Source: Paenibacillus allorhizosphaerae (lineage in GTDB: Bacteria > Bacillota > Bacilli > Paenibacillales > NBRC-103111). From it: a stretch of 64,000 bases of DNA. Under the pieces are notes generated by a model, which saw nothing but the letters and a program-made list of their open reading frames with translations, ran no database searches and had not been told where the DNA came from. Each line of letters starts with the position of its first letter. The stretch's first letter is position 1. The translations under genes and the position numbers were made by a program. Location of the stretch: positions 1 to 64,000 of the forward strand of contig NZ_CAJVCE010000022.1 of assembly GCF_910594985.1 (NCBI RefSeq), in the 5' to 3' direction. Positions 7,186 through 16,348 of the stretch are shown here, one piece after another.

Positions 7186-8361
7186 TTACTTTGCAAGATG
7201 CTCGCCTGTATTTGTACCGGTATTGAACACGTTTACCTCTACGTCAACTGTAATCGGAAGCTTGGCAAAGCGCTCCTCCCAATCCGGTTTCCAGCTTGCC
7301 CACAATGCCGGGTCCTTTTGAAATATGCGATTTCCTATTCCCAGTACATCCAGCTTACGTACTTGTAAAAACTTAAGTGTTAGATGCAATTCCTGTTCGA
7401 GCGTTTGTTTCATTTTTTGATTAAACATTGCCGCTTCCTCAGGCGTTTTGATGGAAGAGCAAAGCAACTCGCCAGCGTAGCCCTGAACTTTGATAGAGAT
7501 GCGGGCCTCGGCTGTATCGTTTCTGATCTTAATTGTGGTCTTCGTCTTGACGGATTCTACTTCAACGGATTCCATCTTCCTGATCTCCGGTGCTTTGGGG
7601 TCAGTACAAGGCGCTTGGAGAATTCCTCTTTTATATTTACCCATCAGCATGAGCAAGCTTCCGATTCTTTTGGCTGAAACCTCGCTTATTAATTTTCCTT
7701 TCCTCAAAATCAGGAGGCCGGTAAGAGAAGCATTTGTCGACTCATCCTTCCGGTCAAAAGAAATGTACGGTACCGCCGAAACCGCAGTTTGGCTTTTGAG
7801 ATCCAACATCAGATCCCGAAGAGAGGTGTTCAACGTTTTTCCGGCATAATGATAAGACAATCGTTCCGCCTCCCGCAGTTGCTGGCTCGTGCTCGATTCA
7901 ATAAAAGGTTTGGCTTTCAAATAAGCGTCGGCCCTGCCTTTGCCGATGATCACGGCCATGGTCGGGCGCGGTTCATGATCCCGCGTAAAAAAATCAAGGA
8001 TTTCTCCGACGTCCCTCTTTTGAGCAAGCTTTTCCCCGATCACAAGAATCCGCATGTGGGACCATGACGCTTTTCTGCCCAAATGAATCGCGATATCGCG
8101 GACCGCTTCAAATATGCTTGCGCCTCTTGTTTTGAGATTGATGAACCTATCGCTAGAGCCTTCGCTGTTTCCCGAGGAACTCTTTCCTCCGCTTGTCGGC
8201 TTATAGAATTGGACTGTCATATCAATTTCCGATCCATCTTCCGTCAGGTCAACTGCAGCGCCTTGAACAAATGCAAATTCATCCAATTCCACTCGATTCC
8301 AGCATCCGGTCAGGAGAATAAGAAACAACACGGATAAAGTTGCGAATCCGTATGCTCTCAC
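7186..8361 (-). CDS. gerC-like: Ger(x)C family germination lipoprotein
   Basis: This 391-residue lipoprotein has a signal peptide ending in the lipobox LLTGC (Cys20). It is directly followed by WNRVELDEFAFVQGAAVDL, the conserved opening of Ger(x)C proteins. The middle contains RAFF-type strands and GKGRADAYL; the C-terminal domain has LHLTLKFLQVRKLDVLGIG, another family hallmark. The C subunit is anchored on the outer face of the spore inner membrane and works with GerA and GerB in the germinant receptor. It starts 3 bases after the gerA stop, so the two are translationally coupled. Family call is firm. Confidence 0.93.
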   Translation of the reverse strand: MRAYGFATLSVLFLILLTGCWNRVELDEFAFVQGAAVDLTEDGSEIDMTVQFYKPTSGGKSSSGNSEGSSDRFINLKTRGASIFEAVRDIAIHLGRKASWSHMRILVIGEKLAQKRDVGEILDFFTRDHEPRPTMAVIIGKGRADAYLKAKPFIESSTSQQLREAERLSYHYAGKTLNTSLRDLMLDLKSQTAVSAVPYISFDRKDESTNASLTGLLILRKGKLISEVSAKRIGSLLMLMGKYKRGILQAPCTDPKAPEIRKMESVEVESVKTKTTIKIRNDTAEARISIKVQGYAGELLCSSIKTPEEAAMFNQKMKQTLEQELHLTLKFLQVRKLDVLGIGNRIFQKDPALWASWKPDWEERFAKLPITVDVEVNVFNTGTNTGEHLAK

Positions 8362-8364
8362 CGT

Positions 8365-9960
8365 TCAACCTTCTTCCTTCGTTAAAGCGGACGAATAATG
8401 CCGTTGCCTATTTCGCGGGGAACGCAGCAGGATATCCATAGGCATACGAACAAACACATCGCGAAATTGACGGGGGCGAGTTGGACCAATAGGCGCCATA
8501 TAGGGCTGCCCCAATGAACGCAAACTCATCAAGTGCAGCATAATCCACAAGAACCCGATCATTAACCCAAATACCCCTAATATAGAGGCAAGGAGCATGA
8601 GCGGTATACGCAATAATCGGACGGTCAAGGAAAAATTGTACTGAGGAAGCGCGAAATTTGCGATCGCCGTCAGTGACACTACAACCACCATGGCCGGGGA
8701 AGCGATGCCGGCATCGATGGCCGCTTGACCGATAACGAGCGCCCCAACGATACTCACGGCGGAGCCGACGGGACGTGGAAGTCGAACCCCCGCTTCGGTC
8801 AGAATTTCCAAAAAAAAGTTCATAATAAGCGCCTCCAACAAAGCCGGGAAGGGAATTCCTTCGCGCGTATTGAGAATCGTAAGCAAGAGTACTGTGGGGA
8901 TCAACTCAGGGTGAAACGTTGTCAATGCTATGTAAATCGCCGGTAACACAACCGTCAAGGAAAATGAAGTAAACCGCAGCAGTCGGATCATGCTTGAAAA
9001 AACCGTTCTCTGGTAATAGTCTTCGGGAGACTGCATAAACTCCATGAAAAGACCCGGACAAATAAGAATACTCGGACTGCCGGAGACCATCACGAATATT
9101 TTCCCGTCCAAGAGGGCAGCGACAGCCGTATCCGGCCGTTCGGTGATGCGAACTTGCGGAAAAGGGGTATACCGAGAATCTTCAAGCAGCTCTTCGATAT
9201 AAGAGGTTTCCAAAATTTCCATTTCCTTAACTTGCATGATCCGTTTTTGAAACTCAGCCAACGTTTCCGGGTTGACGGCTCCTTCGATATAACCGTAAGC
9301 AATTTCGGATTGAGATTTCCCCCCTGCTGTTAAAAAATTCAGTTTAAAGTCAGGGGTTTTCAACCTGTTACGTAGCAGTCCGATATTTTTCATCAGATTT
9401 TCAACAGTACTCTCGTGCGGGCCTCTCACAACTGGCTCCGTCAAGTTTTCCATCACTTGTCTTTCTTGAATCGTGATCGCTTTGAAGCTGAGTGCCTTGT
9501 CCCATTGGTCGAAAAGGACAACGACGTTGCCTCCTAAAATATCACGAACCGCCGTATCCAAATCCCCAATGATGTGCGCGGTTTCCGAAGAAGCTCCGTG
9601 ATTTTCGAAATAGTTGAACACGTCTTCGGGGGTCACATTTGCGGCAGGTCCGACACAGTGGGGAACCAAATCCTGCATGATTGTTTTAAAGTAGTTTACC
9701 TTTTTTTCCTGGACCAGCGACAAGCAATAGACGGCCATGGCCGAATACTGAAGATTTGCCCCGTAATGCCATGGAAGAAAAATGAAATCCTGACATCCGG
9801 AGAAGATATCTTTTAACCGATTTCCGCTTTCAAGCAAGCTGGGGTAAATCGGCTCTTTATGTTCGTCGCTTTGCTTCTTCGGATATTCATGAAACACGTC
9901 TTGGGTTAAGGAACGATTGAGGGGTTCCCTCCTCTTCCTGAAAAGCTTGATCAGATTCAT
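8365..9960 (-). CDS. gerA-like: Spore germination protein, GerA family
   Basis: The 531-residue protein has a soluble N-terminal half, with the segment DFIFLPWHYG and a later LRNRLKTPDFKLNFLTAG. It is followed by the membrane half with LLDGKIFVMVSGSPSILICP, EDYYQRTVFSSMIRLLRF and EALIMNFFLEILTEAGVRLP, all hallmarks of the GerA family. This is the A subunit of the nutrient germinant receptor. It is the first gene of the operon gerA-gerC-small protein-gerB (9960 to 5762). The start has a strong GGGGAGGG site 9 bases upstream. A palindrome at 10027-10044 sits 67 bases further up. GerA operons are normally transcribed in the forespore by sigma-G; I could not identify a convincing sigma-G promoter by eye. 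Confidence 0.94.
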   Translation of the reverse strand: MNLIKLFRKRREPLNRSLTQDVFHEYPKKQSDEHKEPIYPSLLESGNRLKDIFSGCQDFIFLPWHYGANLQYSAMAVYCLSLVQEKKVNYFKTIMQDLVPHCVGPAANVTPEDVFNYFENHGASSETAHIIGDLDTAVRDILGGNVVVLFDQWDKALSFKAITIQERQVMENLTEPVVRGPHESTVENLMKNIGLLRNRLKTPDFKLNFLTAGGKSQSEIAYGYIEGAVNPETLAEFQKRIMQVKEMEILETSYIEELLEDSRYTPFPQVRITERPDTAVAALLDGKIFVMVSGSPSILICPGLFMEFMQSPEDYYQRTVFSSMIRLLRFTSFSLTVVLPAIYIALTTFHPELIPTVLLLTILNTREGIPFPALLEALIMNFFLEILTEAGVRLPRPVGSAVSIVGALVIGQAAIDAGIASPAMVVVVSLTAIANFALPQYNFSLTVRLLRIPLMLLASILGVFGLMIGFLWIMLHLMSLRSLGQPYMAPIGPTRPRQFRDVFVRMPMDILLRSPRNRQRHYSSALTKEEG

Positions 9961-10026
9961 AAGGTGTCGCCCTCCCCAGAAACATACAATGGAAATAATG
10001 ATATTTTTGCAGATTTAATGTTAAAT

Positions 10027-10044
10027 TTCCCATATGTATGGGAA
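10027..10044. promoter_or_regulatory. Palindrome upstream of the ger operon
   Basis: TTCCCATA (10027-10034) and TATGGGAA (10037-10044) form a perfect inverted repeat with a 2-base centre. It lies 67 bases before the gerA start. It may be a regulator binding site; no known consensus is claimed. Confidence 0.4.
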
Positions 10045-10117
10045 TTTATTCATCTAGAAAAGTATTTTGATTTTTCGGCGATCTACGTAGAAAGTTGGAT
10101 ATTATAACTTAAACATT

Positions 10118-10327
10118 TTTACGATAGATCTTGAGGAGTACAACAATACCTCCAAATGGATTTTGCCGGTTCCGGCTACATTCATGATCGATGAGAGCGC
10201 CATTATCCGCTCCGCTTATGTCAATCCGAATCTTATGCAGCGTCAAAGTCCGGAGGAAATTTTGCGAGAGCTAAGAAAGCTGTTTTTTGCATCATTCATT
10301 TGTGAGCAGAATAATCGATTATGGTAA
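10118..10327 (+). pseudogene. Peroxiredoxin/redoxin C-terminal fragment
   Basis: A 69-codon open stretch without a start reads LPVPATFMIDESAIIRSAYV, followed by NPNLMQRQSPEEIL and LRELRKL before its stop. The PVPATFMID strand-loop, the YVNPN turn and the RQSPEEIL helix are the usual end of AhpC/TSA-type thiol peroxidases and ResA-like redoxins. The active-site Cys region is missing. It is a remnant with no ribosome binding site. Confidence 0.65.
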
Positions 10328-10654
10328 GAACAAGTCTGAAGAAGCGAGACTTTAAATTGGATATCACATGTATAATTATCTTGCCGTACGATAAGACCTG
10401 ACATGTCCATATATGCTGGTGATACGGGAGTAGCTTATATGGCTGGGTTCAGCGACAATCAGAGCGGGACGGCAAGCCGATTCCGAGTGACCTTGGTGGA
10501 CTTTATTTTTTTATTGTTATGGGTTACAGGAATTACGACAAAATAAACCCCTAACGTTTATTAGAAATTTATTTTAATATTGAATTTGTGAACAGTCTTA
10601 AGTACTCGTTAGGTGGCCTGAATATGAGTCAAAGCCGTAACTATTACGAGAATT

Positions 10655-10700
10655 CACGCGTAGGTTGACTCATTCGTAGGATTTCGAAGAAAGAAAACAC
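10655..10700 (-). repeat. Dispersed repeat copy 2 (GAAATCCTACGAATGAG family)
   Basis: Inverted copy: CTCATTCGTAGGATTTC followed by AGAAAG, CACGGAG and ACCGAG blocks. The same string, inverted, is found at 55100-55150. The stretch 10330-10650 shows no supportable gene. Confidence 0.5.
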
Positions 10701-10810
10701 GGAGAACCGAGTTCTTCTGTTGAATTATGATGTGCGATCATAAAGGGCGGCAGACTTAATGAGGTTGGGGAAGAACAGAATGTATAATTTATTTGAAGGG
10801 GGTAATTGTG

Positions 10811-11650
10811 GTGAATATGGCAACGGCTCAATCGGACGTATATCTAAATCCCGAGCTGCGGATTAATCTCTTTTCCATCGCGTCGATCGCAGTCTTTACA
10901 CAATTCATCTGTTCGGTTGCCCATGAAGTTCTGGGGCATGCCTTGATGGCCGCGTTGTCGGGAGGATCACTCTTGCATGTATCAAGTGTGGATGCCGACT
11001 ACAATATCGAACATCTTACGGTCGGATTGCAGCGTTTGATCCATTCGGCCGGCATTCTGATGAATTTTATCGTAGGAATTGTCGTTGCTATCATTGCCAA
11101 ACAACTGCTGCACGCCTCGTCCAATACCCGATATTTTCTCTGGCTGCTATGCCATGTGAATTTTTTCATCGGCGGGGGTTATATGATGGCCTTGTCTTTT
11201 GCCGGATTTGGCGATGTGGACGCTTTTGTGACAGGGCTTCCAAACCCTGTTTTTTGGAAAACCGCTCTCACTCTGATAGGCGCAGTCATTTCATTCGCAA
11301 CTTTAAAACATGGTGTACGAACGCTCGATCCATTTTTGGGAAACGAGTATGGTGAACGACGGAGAAGAGGAAGAGCTTTAACCATATTTCCTTATCTTGT
11401 GTCGGGAATCATGAGTGTAATCGCCGGGCTGTTTAACCCTGTGGGCATGGTTCTGGTCGCGATGTCCGCCGCGGCATCCTCCTTTGGCGGTCAAGCGTTT
11501 CTTGCCTGGATGGCCGCATTCATCCGGATTAGAAAATCGGGTGAACCTGTCGAACTGCTTACGCCAGTTTTCTCTAAGACCTGGATCTTTCTGGGGATAT
11601 TGGCTTTCATCGTAGACGTTGTTGTTTTAGGTCCTGGCTTGCCTCGCTAG
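10811..11650 (+). CDS. Polytopic membrane protein with HEVLGH motif
   Basis: The product is about 279 residues with six or more hydrophobic segments. A conserved-looking motif, VAHEVLGHALMAALSGG, lies within the first hydrophobic helix. It recalls the zinc site of M50-type intramembrane peptidases (HExxH), but the spacing is HExxxH-like, so it is not a canonical metalloprotease site. A second region, WLLCHVNFFIGGGYMM, followed by FAGFGDVDAF, could supply more ligands. I know of uncharacterised membrane proteins with a similar HElLGHgl signature but no proven function. The start is chosen as GTG 10811, 8 bases after AAGGGGG; TTG 10793 would overlap that site. A weak hairpin follows at 11765-11793. 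It stands alone between decayed regions. Confidence 0.6.
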   Translation: MNMATAQSDVYLNPELRINLFSIASIAVFTQFICSVAHEVLGHALMAALSGGSLLHVSSVDADYNIEHLTVGLQRLIHSAGILMNFIVGIVVAIIAKQLLHASSNTRYFLWLLCHVNFFIGGGYMMALSFAGFGDVDAFVTGLPNPVFWKTALTLIGAVISFATLKHGVRTLDPFLGNEYGERRRRGRALTIFPYLVSGIMSVIAGLFNPVGMVLVAMSAAASSFGGQAFLAWMAAFIRIRKSGEPVELLTPVFSKTWIFLGILAFIVDVVVLGPGLPR

Positions 11651-11764
11651 TAATTAACAGATGAAGATAACAGTTTCCAATCGGTGCATGTACCGAACGT
11701 ATCGGTATACCCCCATCTTGCATCTGGAAGCACGTTGTTGATCCCGTCTGAGACAATAATGAAA

Positions 11765-11793
11765 AAGCAACCTTCGAAATGTCAGGGTTGCTT
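11765..11793 (+). terminator. Weak hairpin after membrane protein gene
   Basis: AAGCAACC (11765-11772) pairs with GGTTGCTT (11786-11793). It lies about 115 bases after the stop at 11650. No long T run follows. Confidence 0.4.
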
Positions 11794-12076
11794 ATGGGGG
11801 AGTTGGGACGGTCTAATACAATACTGTTCGAAGATCAAATGCATAAAAGACTGACTGGGCAGAGCAGTTTAAAGAACTAATACGGCTATCAGGGGATTAT
11901 CCTTATTTTCTAAGAAACGTCTCCTGATGCCGTTGACAACGCGTGAACGAGAAGGGTAGGGGCAAGCGGAATGACTAAACTAGCGGAGAACGCTAGAGCA
12001 ATCAAACACACCACAATGAGGCTGCCGTAACGATAGGCTGTCTCGTTATGGATCAAGAGTATGCTTCTTTCGGCGC

Positions 12077-12282
12077 TTGATGCTGAATCCGAGGTGACGG
12101 CTACCTATTTTTCGGTAGATGGTGGTGCCCAGCAGACGGGGCGGGATGCGGTAACTTTGAGTACGGAGGGGACGTATTGCTGGTCTATCGGAGCGTAGAT
12201 GCCGCAGGCAACATGGAACAGCCGCTTACCGCTGCCGTACGCACCGATAATACAGCTCCGGAGATCACCATAACGGGGTAAT
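12077..12282 (+). pseudogene. OmpL47-type extracellular Ig-like domain fragment
   Basis: One frame reads ATYFSVDGGAQQTG and TLSTEGT. After a frame change near 12175 the next frame reads LVYRSVDAAGNMEQPLTAAV, then RTDNTAPEITITG. This Y-x-VDGG / YRSVDAAGN / DNTAPE pattern is typical of the repeat domains of large secreted carbohydrate-active proteins of Paenibacillus (OmpL47-type beta-barrel domain annotation). The flanks are not open, so only a broken domain remains. The rest of 11650-12735 shows no gene. Confidence 0.65.
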
Positions 12283-12402
12283 ACCAGCGTAGCTGACACC
12301 AGGGGCAGAGTGGATGGAAAATATTGTTTTCTAAAGCCTTCCTAGAGGCACCGCCAGATAAATGACGTAAAACCCACTCTAAGACGGTTTTTACCAAAAT
12401 AT

Positions 12403-12436
12403 AAGTCGGTTTTCCTTAGCTAAGGATTACCGACTT
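12403..12436. terminator. Strong hairpin, bidirectional terminator
   Basis: AAGTCGGT (12403-12410) pairs with ACCGACTT (12429-12436), with an inner palindrome TCCTTAGCTAAGGA, followed by TTTTAT. It is a stable structure with no intact gene close upstream, so it probably belonged to a lost gene. Confidence 0.65.
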
Positions 12437-12735
12437 TTTATCTTTTGTATTCAGCTATCCAGAAACGAGTATTAGAATCGGGGCACTTAGGGAGGCGTGC
12501 AGTATGATTGCACAGTGGGGATACCAATAGACCTGAGTTTGCCATTCACTTTTGGGATGTACACGCGGCGGGCAGGTAGTGGTATAGGTGATATCCGTCA
12601 TCCAGACCTTACCTTAACACCTTCCTGTATCAACGTTCCCAAGCATACAAAATGTTAGAGCTATATATGTTTTGTTTCACATTATATAAATACTCAGAGG
12701 TCGTCGCGATCTAAACATCCTGTCTTTTATTCGGT

Positions 12736-13239
12736 TTAGTTTATGGAATCGTCCTTTGCAAAGAAAGCTCGTATATCCTTACGTGTCTGTGCGGGCAAAA
12801 CACGATCCAACTCCTCCTCCAGCCAGGACAATTTCTTACTGCGTAAATAATTTTGCATAGTCTCTTCGGCTTGGAGCATAACTAAATTAATTGAGCAGGA
12901 GCTTGTCGAAACTGTGCAGTCTGAACAGTCGCGATTGCGATATAGATAGCCCCTATCCTTGATGTTTTGGCACTGGAAAATTGGCTTCTTGCCCTCCACT
13001 GCCTCGACCACATCCCAGAAGGATATTTCCTCCGGATCCCGTGCAAGTTTAAATCCACCTTTAACGCCAGGAACCGACGAAATGATACCCGCTTTAGCAA
13101 GATTTGTAAATATTTTGGATAAGTAGGTCTCCGGAATGCCTTGAAAAAATGCAAGTTCCTTGATACCAATCTTTGAATCGTTTGGAATTAAGTAAACTAG
13201 ACAATGCAGTGCATATTCGACTCCGACACTATACTGCAT
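12736..13239 (-). CDS. Rrf2 family transcriptional regulator with C-terminal cysteines
   Basis: This 167-residue protein starts MQYSVGVEYALHCLVYL, the classic Rrf2 opening. It has a winged helix (IGIKELAFFQGIPETYLSKI) and the wing GVKGGFKLARDPEEIS. Four cysteines lie in the effector region at about 90, 105, 108 and 115 (FQCQNIKD, CSDC and STSSC), so redox or Fe-S sensing is possible, as in other Rrf2 proteins. The start is the ATG at 13239, with GGGAGGAG 5-6 bases before it; the earlier ATG at 13254 lies in front of that site. It is divergent from the azoreductase at 13424. A minus-strand promoter TTGACA (13303-13298) is visible. Rrf2 control of the azoreductase in response to quinone or thiol stress is a reasonable inference. 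Confidence 0.88.
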   Translation of the reverse strand: MQYSVGVEYALHCLVYLIPNDSKIGIKELAFFQGIPETYLSKIFTNLAKAGIISSVPGVKGGFKLARDPEEISFWDVVEAVEGKKPIFQCQNIKDRGYLYRNRDCSDCTVSTSSCSINLVMLQAEETMQNYLRSKKLSWLEEELDRVLPAQTRKDIRAFFAKDDSIN

Positions 13240-13423
13240 AATAACTCCTCCCATTTTATTATGGGTAAATATTTATAAATCTAATGATAACCGCTCCAAT
13301 TGTCAACTGTAGGCCGAACCATAAAAATGGATTTGACTTGGCACATGCATCGCTGTATATTGGGGTCTAAGGTTATCGGCGATTAATCTTGTCGCCAATA
13401 AAATCAAATTTAGGAGTGGAAAC

Positions 13424-14071
13424 ATGGAAAAATTACTTGTTATCAATGCGCATGCCACTGTTGATTCCCCTGATTCAGTTAGTCTTGAAGTCGGCAAATA
13501 TTTTATTGAGAACTACCGCAAGTTGAATCCGAACGAATTGATCGAGCAAATTGATCTATATGGCGAAGAAATTCCGGAAATAAACAGCACCGTTCTGAAC
13601 GCTTGGGGGAAATTTGCATCTGGTGGAGAGTTGACGGACGAAGAGAAACGCGTTACCAGCAAAATGAACGAAATTTTACAGCAATTCAAGAGCGCGAAAA
13701 CATACGTGATCGTCATGCCGCTTCACAACTTCAATATCCCCTCCCGGCTTAAGGATTACATGGATAACATCATGATCGCCCGCGAAACCTTCAAATATAC
13801 GGAAAATGGCGCAGTAGGTTTACTAACTGACGGACGTAGTCTACTCGTGATTCAAGGAAGTGGCGGTATCTACACGAATAACGATTGGTACACAGATAAC
13901 GAATTCTCACACAACTACCTCAAATCGATGTTTAACTTCCTCGGCATTGAGGATTACCAAATTGTCCGAGCTCAAGGTACAAGCAAGCTTGACAAAGCAA
14001 ACGTGCTGGATAAAGCAAAAAATGAGGCCCAAGAAGCGGCAGCGCGTCTAGCAAAGAAAGTAACTGTCTAG
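13424..14071 (+). CDS. azoR: FMN-dependent NADH-azoreductase
   Basis: The 215-residue flavodoxin-fold protein matches the AzoR/AcpD family. It has the N-terminal strand KLLVINAHA for FMN phosphate binding, the MPLHNFNIPSRLKDYMDNIM segment over the flavin, and GSGGIYTN near residue 146. These enzymes reduce quinones and azo compounds with NADH by two-electron transfer and protect against quinone stress. The length is complete. An AGGAGTGGAAAC site precedes the ATG. It is divergent from the Rrf2 regulator and followed by a hairpin at 14120-14151, so it is monocistronic. A second azoreductase gene is at 40906. Confidence 0.92.
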   Translation: MEKLLVINAHATVDSPDSVSLEVGKYFIENYRKLNPNELIEQIDLYGEEIPEINSTVLNAWGKFASGGELTDEEKRVTSKMNEILQQFKSAKTYVIVMPLHNFNIPSRLKDYMDNIMIARETFKYTENGAVGLLTDGRSLLVIQGSGGIYTNNDWYTDNEFSHNYLKSMFNFLGIEDYQIVRAQGTSKLDKANVLDKAKNEAQEAAARLAKKVTV

Positions 14072-14119
14072 CCGTATTTAATGCCATTTGTGACCATCGC
14101 AATATTCGAAGACAAAATA

Positions 14120-14151
14120 AAGCGATCGTTGCCGAAAGGAAATGATCGCTT
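14120..14151 (+). terminator. Terminator after azoreductase
   Basis: AAGCGATC (14120-14127) pairs with GATCGCTT (14144-14151), then CCTCTT. It lies about 50 bases downstream of the azoR stop. Confidence 0.65.
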
Positions 14152-14402
14152 CCTCTTCAGTGTTAGATGAAATCCGGAAAGTAGCTATTAGGGATTATTG
14201 GTATTAATTGTTCCGCAATATTCGTTCCCAGCAATGAAAAATATGGAGGCGAGACGCATAGTGGAAGAGGGCATTCCGTGTTTGAGCGGCATGCCAAGCT
14301 TTCATTCAGGTTGTGAGCGATCCTTGAAACAAAAAGCGCATTATTTTCGCAACGATCAAATCCTATAATAGGTTAGTCGAATGAATAAGGGGGAAGTTGT
14401 TG

Positions 14403-15041
14403 ATGACGAAATTAATCGCTGATATAAAGATTCCGGATAGTAAGCTAGCCGTTGAAGCTGCTGAATTAGTGCGTGAGCATGCCGACGACCTTCTATGGAA
14501 CCACTCGAACCGCGTATATTTGTTTGCGGCTATGAGGGGGAACATGAATCAAATGAAATACGATGCTGAATTGCTTTATATCAGTTCACTCTTCCACGAT
14601 ATAGGCCTTACTCCCGCATTCCGAAGCAAGGACAAACGCTTTGAGGTCGATGGGGCTAATGCTGCCCGTGATTTTCTTAAAAGCCGCGGCATCCCGGAAG
14701 ATTCCATTCGGCTGGTTTGGGATGCTGTTGCCCTGCATACAACCATCGGAATCGTCGAATATAAGGAAACCGAAGTGGCGCTTATGAATTTTGGCGTCGG
14801 TTATGATGTCGTCGGGAAGAACTTCGATCTCATCTCAGCTGAAGCTCGGCAAATAGTCGTCCAGGCTTTTCCTCGCAGTCAGTTCAAACACAACATCTTA
14901 CATGCCTTCTTGGAAGGCTTCAAACACAAACCGGAAACAACATACGGAACAATTAACGCCGACATATGCGAAATGCTTCTTCCGGGATATAAGCGCCCTA
15001 ACTTCTGCCATCATGTACTTCATTCCAAATGGGATGAGTAA
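14403..15041 (+). CDS. HD-domain protein (cyanamide hydratase-like phosphohydrolase fold)
   Basis: The 212-residue protein has an HD-superfamily metal site: His34 (WNHSNRVY), His65-Asp66 (SLFHDIGL) and a later His near 118 (ALHTTIG). The H-x4-V-Y-L-F-A and SLFHDIGLT pattern is close to proteins annotated as HD domain or cyanamide hydratase-like. It is likely a metal-dependent hydrolase or phosphohydrolase acting in the cytoplasm, substrate unknown. The start is ATG 14403, with AAGGGGGAAG 7-10 bases upstream; two TTG codons just before it were discounted. It is followed by a strong terminator at 15157-15197 and has no operon partners. Confidence 0.75.
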   Translation: MTKLIADIKIPDSKLAVEAAELVREHADDLLWNHSNRVYLFAAMRGNMNQMKYDAELLYISSLFHDIGLTPAFRSKDKRFEVDGANAARDFLKSRGIPEDSIRLVWDAVALHTTIGIVEYKETEVALMNFGVGYDVVGKNFDLISAEARQIVVQAFPRSQFKHNILHAFLEGFKHKPETTYGTINADICEMLLPGYKRPNFCHHVLHSKWDE

Positions 15042-15156
15042 TTGGTTTGAATGATTGGTTGCCTTTGTTCGGCAGAGTTGACAAACCACGCTTGAATCGT
15101 TCGGAGGGCCGACGATGACTCGTTGATTGAACCAGGAAACGATGAAACGACTTAAG

Positions 15157-15197
15157 CAGAAAGAAGGTAGATCCACGGAGGGTCTGCCTTCTTTCTG
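15157..15197 (+). terminator. Strong terminator after HD gene
   Basis: CAGAAAGAAGG (15157-15167) pairs perfectly with CCTTCTTTCTG (15187-15197), followed by TTT. Confidence 0.75.
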
Positions 15198-15284
15198 TTT
15201 ACGTCGACCCGAACTTCTTAGTCTCCTCATTGTAACGCCACGGACTTACCTTCCTCGTGTGAATACTTGAAGTCGGAAGCCATT

Positions 15285-15673
15285 CGAAATTATTGACGCT
15301 GTTTCTTTATATATCCTATAATTAGCATCAGAATGGGAAGCTCGATCATTCTCCGGGAGTACTGCCGATACGAACATAATGCCCGCAAACCACCAAATGA
15401 TATTCTTCCAATTCTTGATTCCGAGCTATTGAGCCGTTCCGTATGAGCAAATAAACATATAGAGGAACAGCTTGAGGAAGACGGCAAACAACCATACGAG
15501 CATTAACCAAATATCCATATTCTCAATAAACTCGAGCAGGGAATAAACCGAACGGCAAAGAAGTACGGGGACAAAAAAATTAGCCGGGTAATGGGGTCCG
15601 AACAGCATAATTACTAAAATTGTCGCTAGAGTAACGGTTGCGTTTGTCGTTAGAATAACCAGAGTAAATGCTT
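15285..15673 (-). pseudogene. GerAB-family permease fragment
   Basis: The minus frame, open from about 15673, includes VLLCRSVYSLLEFIENMDIW, then LMLVWLFAVFLKLFLYM and YGTAQ. It then has a stop (TAG) and continues in the same frame with LGIKNWKNIIWWFAG. The 'E-I-N-x-D' segment followed by W-L-F-A-V-F-L-K is the conserved central part of GerAB germination permeases, as seen in the intact gene at 5762. Both ends are missing and an in-frame stop is present, so it is a dead paralogue. No gerA or gerC remnant is visible beside it. Confidence 0.7.
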
Positions 15674-15828
15674 ACCGGCTTTCTTAGGAGTTCTAAGGAA
15701 CGGCATCAGCATAAAAATGAAGTAAGTCTCGCCCAGGGCAAATCTAAATTGAATGGGGGCATGATTGATTCATCATTGAGGGTGATATTGTGGGATTGGA
15801 AGAACAACAACAAGATTCTCTGGTACGC

Positions 15829-15973
15829 TGTCCGACGACACAAACATAGGTGCTTTGAGATCCCCGTAAAATTGGGGATTTTTATTTGAAAGCACGTATG
15901 TTTGTGTCGCGGTGTCATGACACAAACATACGTGCATAATCGTTTTGCGACACAAACATATGCGCATAATCGC
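15829..15973. mobile_element. Left-end-type terminal array, family 1, solitary copy
   Basis: The tip TGTCCGA, box CGACACAAACATAGGTGC, hairpin GATCCCCGTAAAATTGGGGAT, an inverted box and two direct boxes ending in GCATAATCG are in the same order as at 3534-3677. There is no right-end array beside it. The stretch 15975-16348 has no gene; GAGGGACTCCTGCAAAGGGGTCC near 16160 is a possible terminator hairpin. Confidence 0.6.
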
Positions 15974-16348
15974 GAAGGATTTAATGTGTTGTATGCTGCG
16001 GGAAAAGGAGCATCGGTTTTTATAAATCTCCGTTACACCACAATTCCATAAACGCAACAACAGTGATGAATAAATCTGGAGCATCATTCTAATAGAAGTA
16101 TGGTCAACGAAATTGTGCGTGGTGAATGTCTGTAAGCGAACGATCCAATTCTAATCTCCTCGGAGGGACTCCTGCAAAGGGGTCCTTTTCCTTTTTATAT
16201 AAGGCATAAGCCTAGCTGAGAAAGTTATCCAGTGGTTTTTTCCTTACGTGGGTGGTATATCTACATTAATCGCTCCGGCTTCGTAAATTTTAAGCCCTTG
16301 CCCGGCAAGGCCGGGGTATGGAAAAATGCAATCAAGGGGGACGGACTC

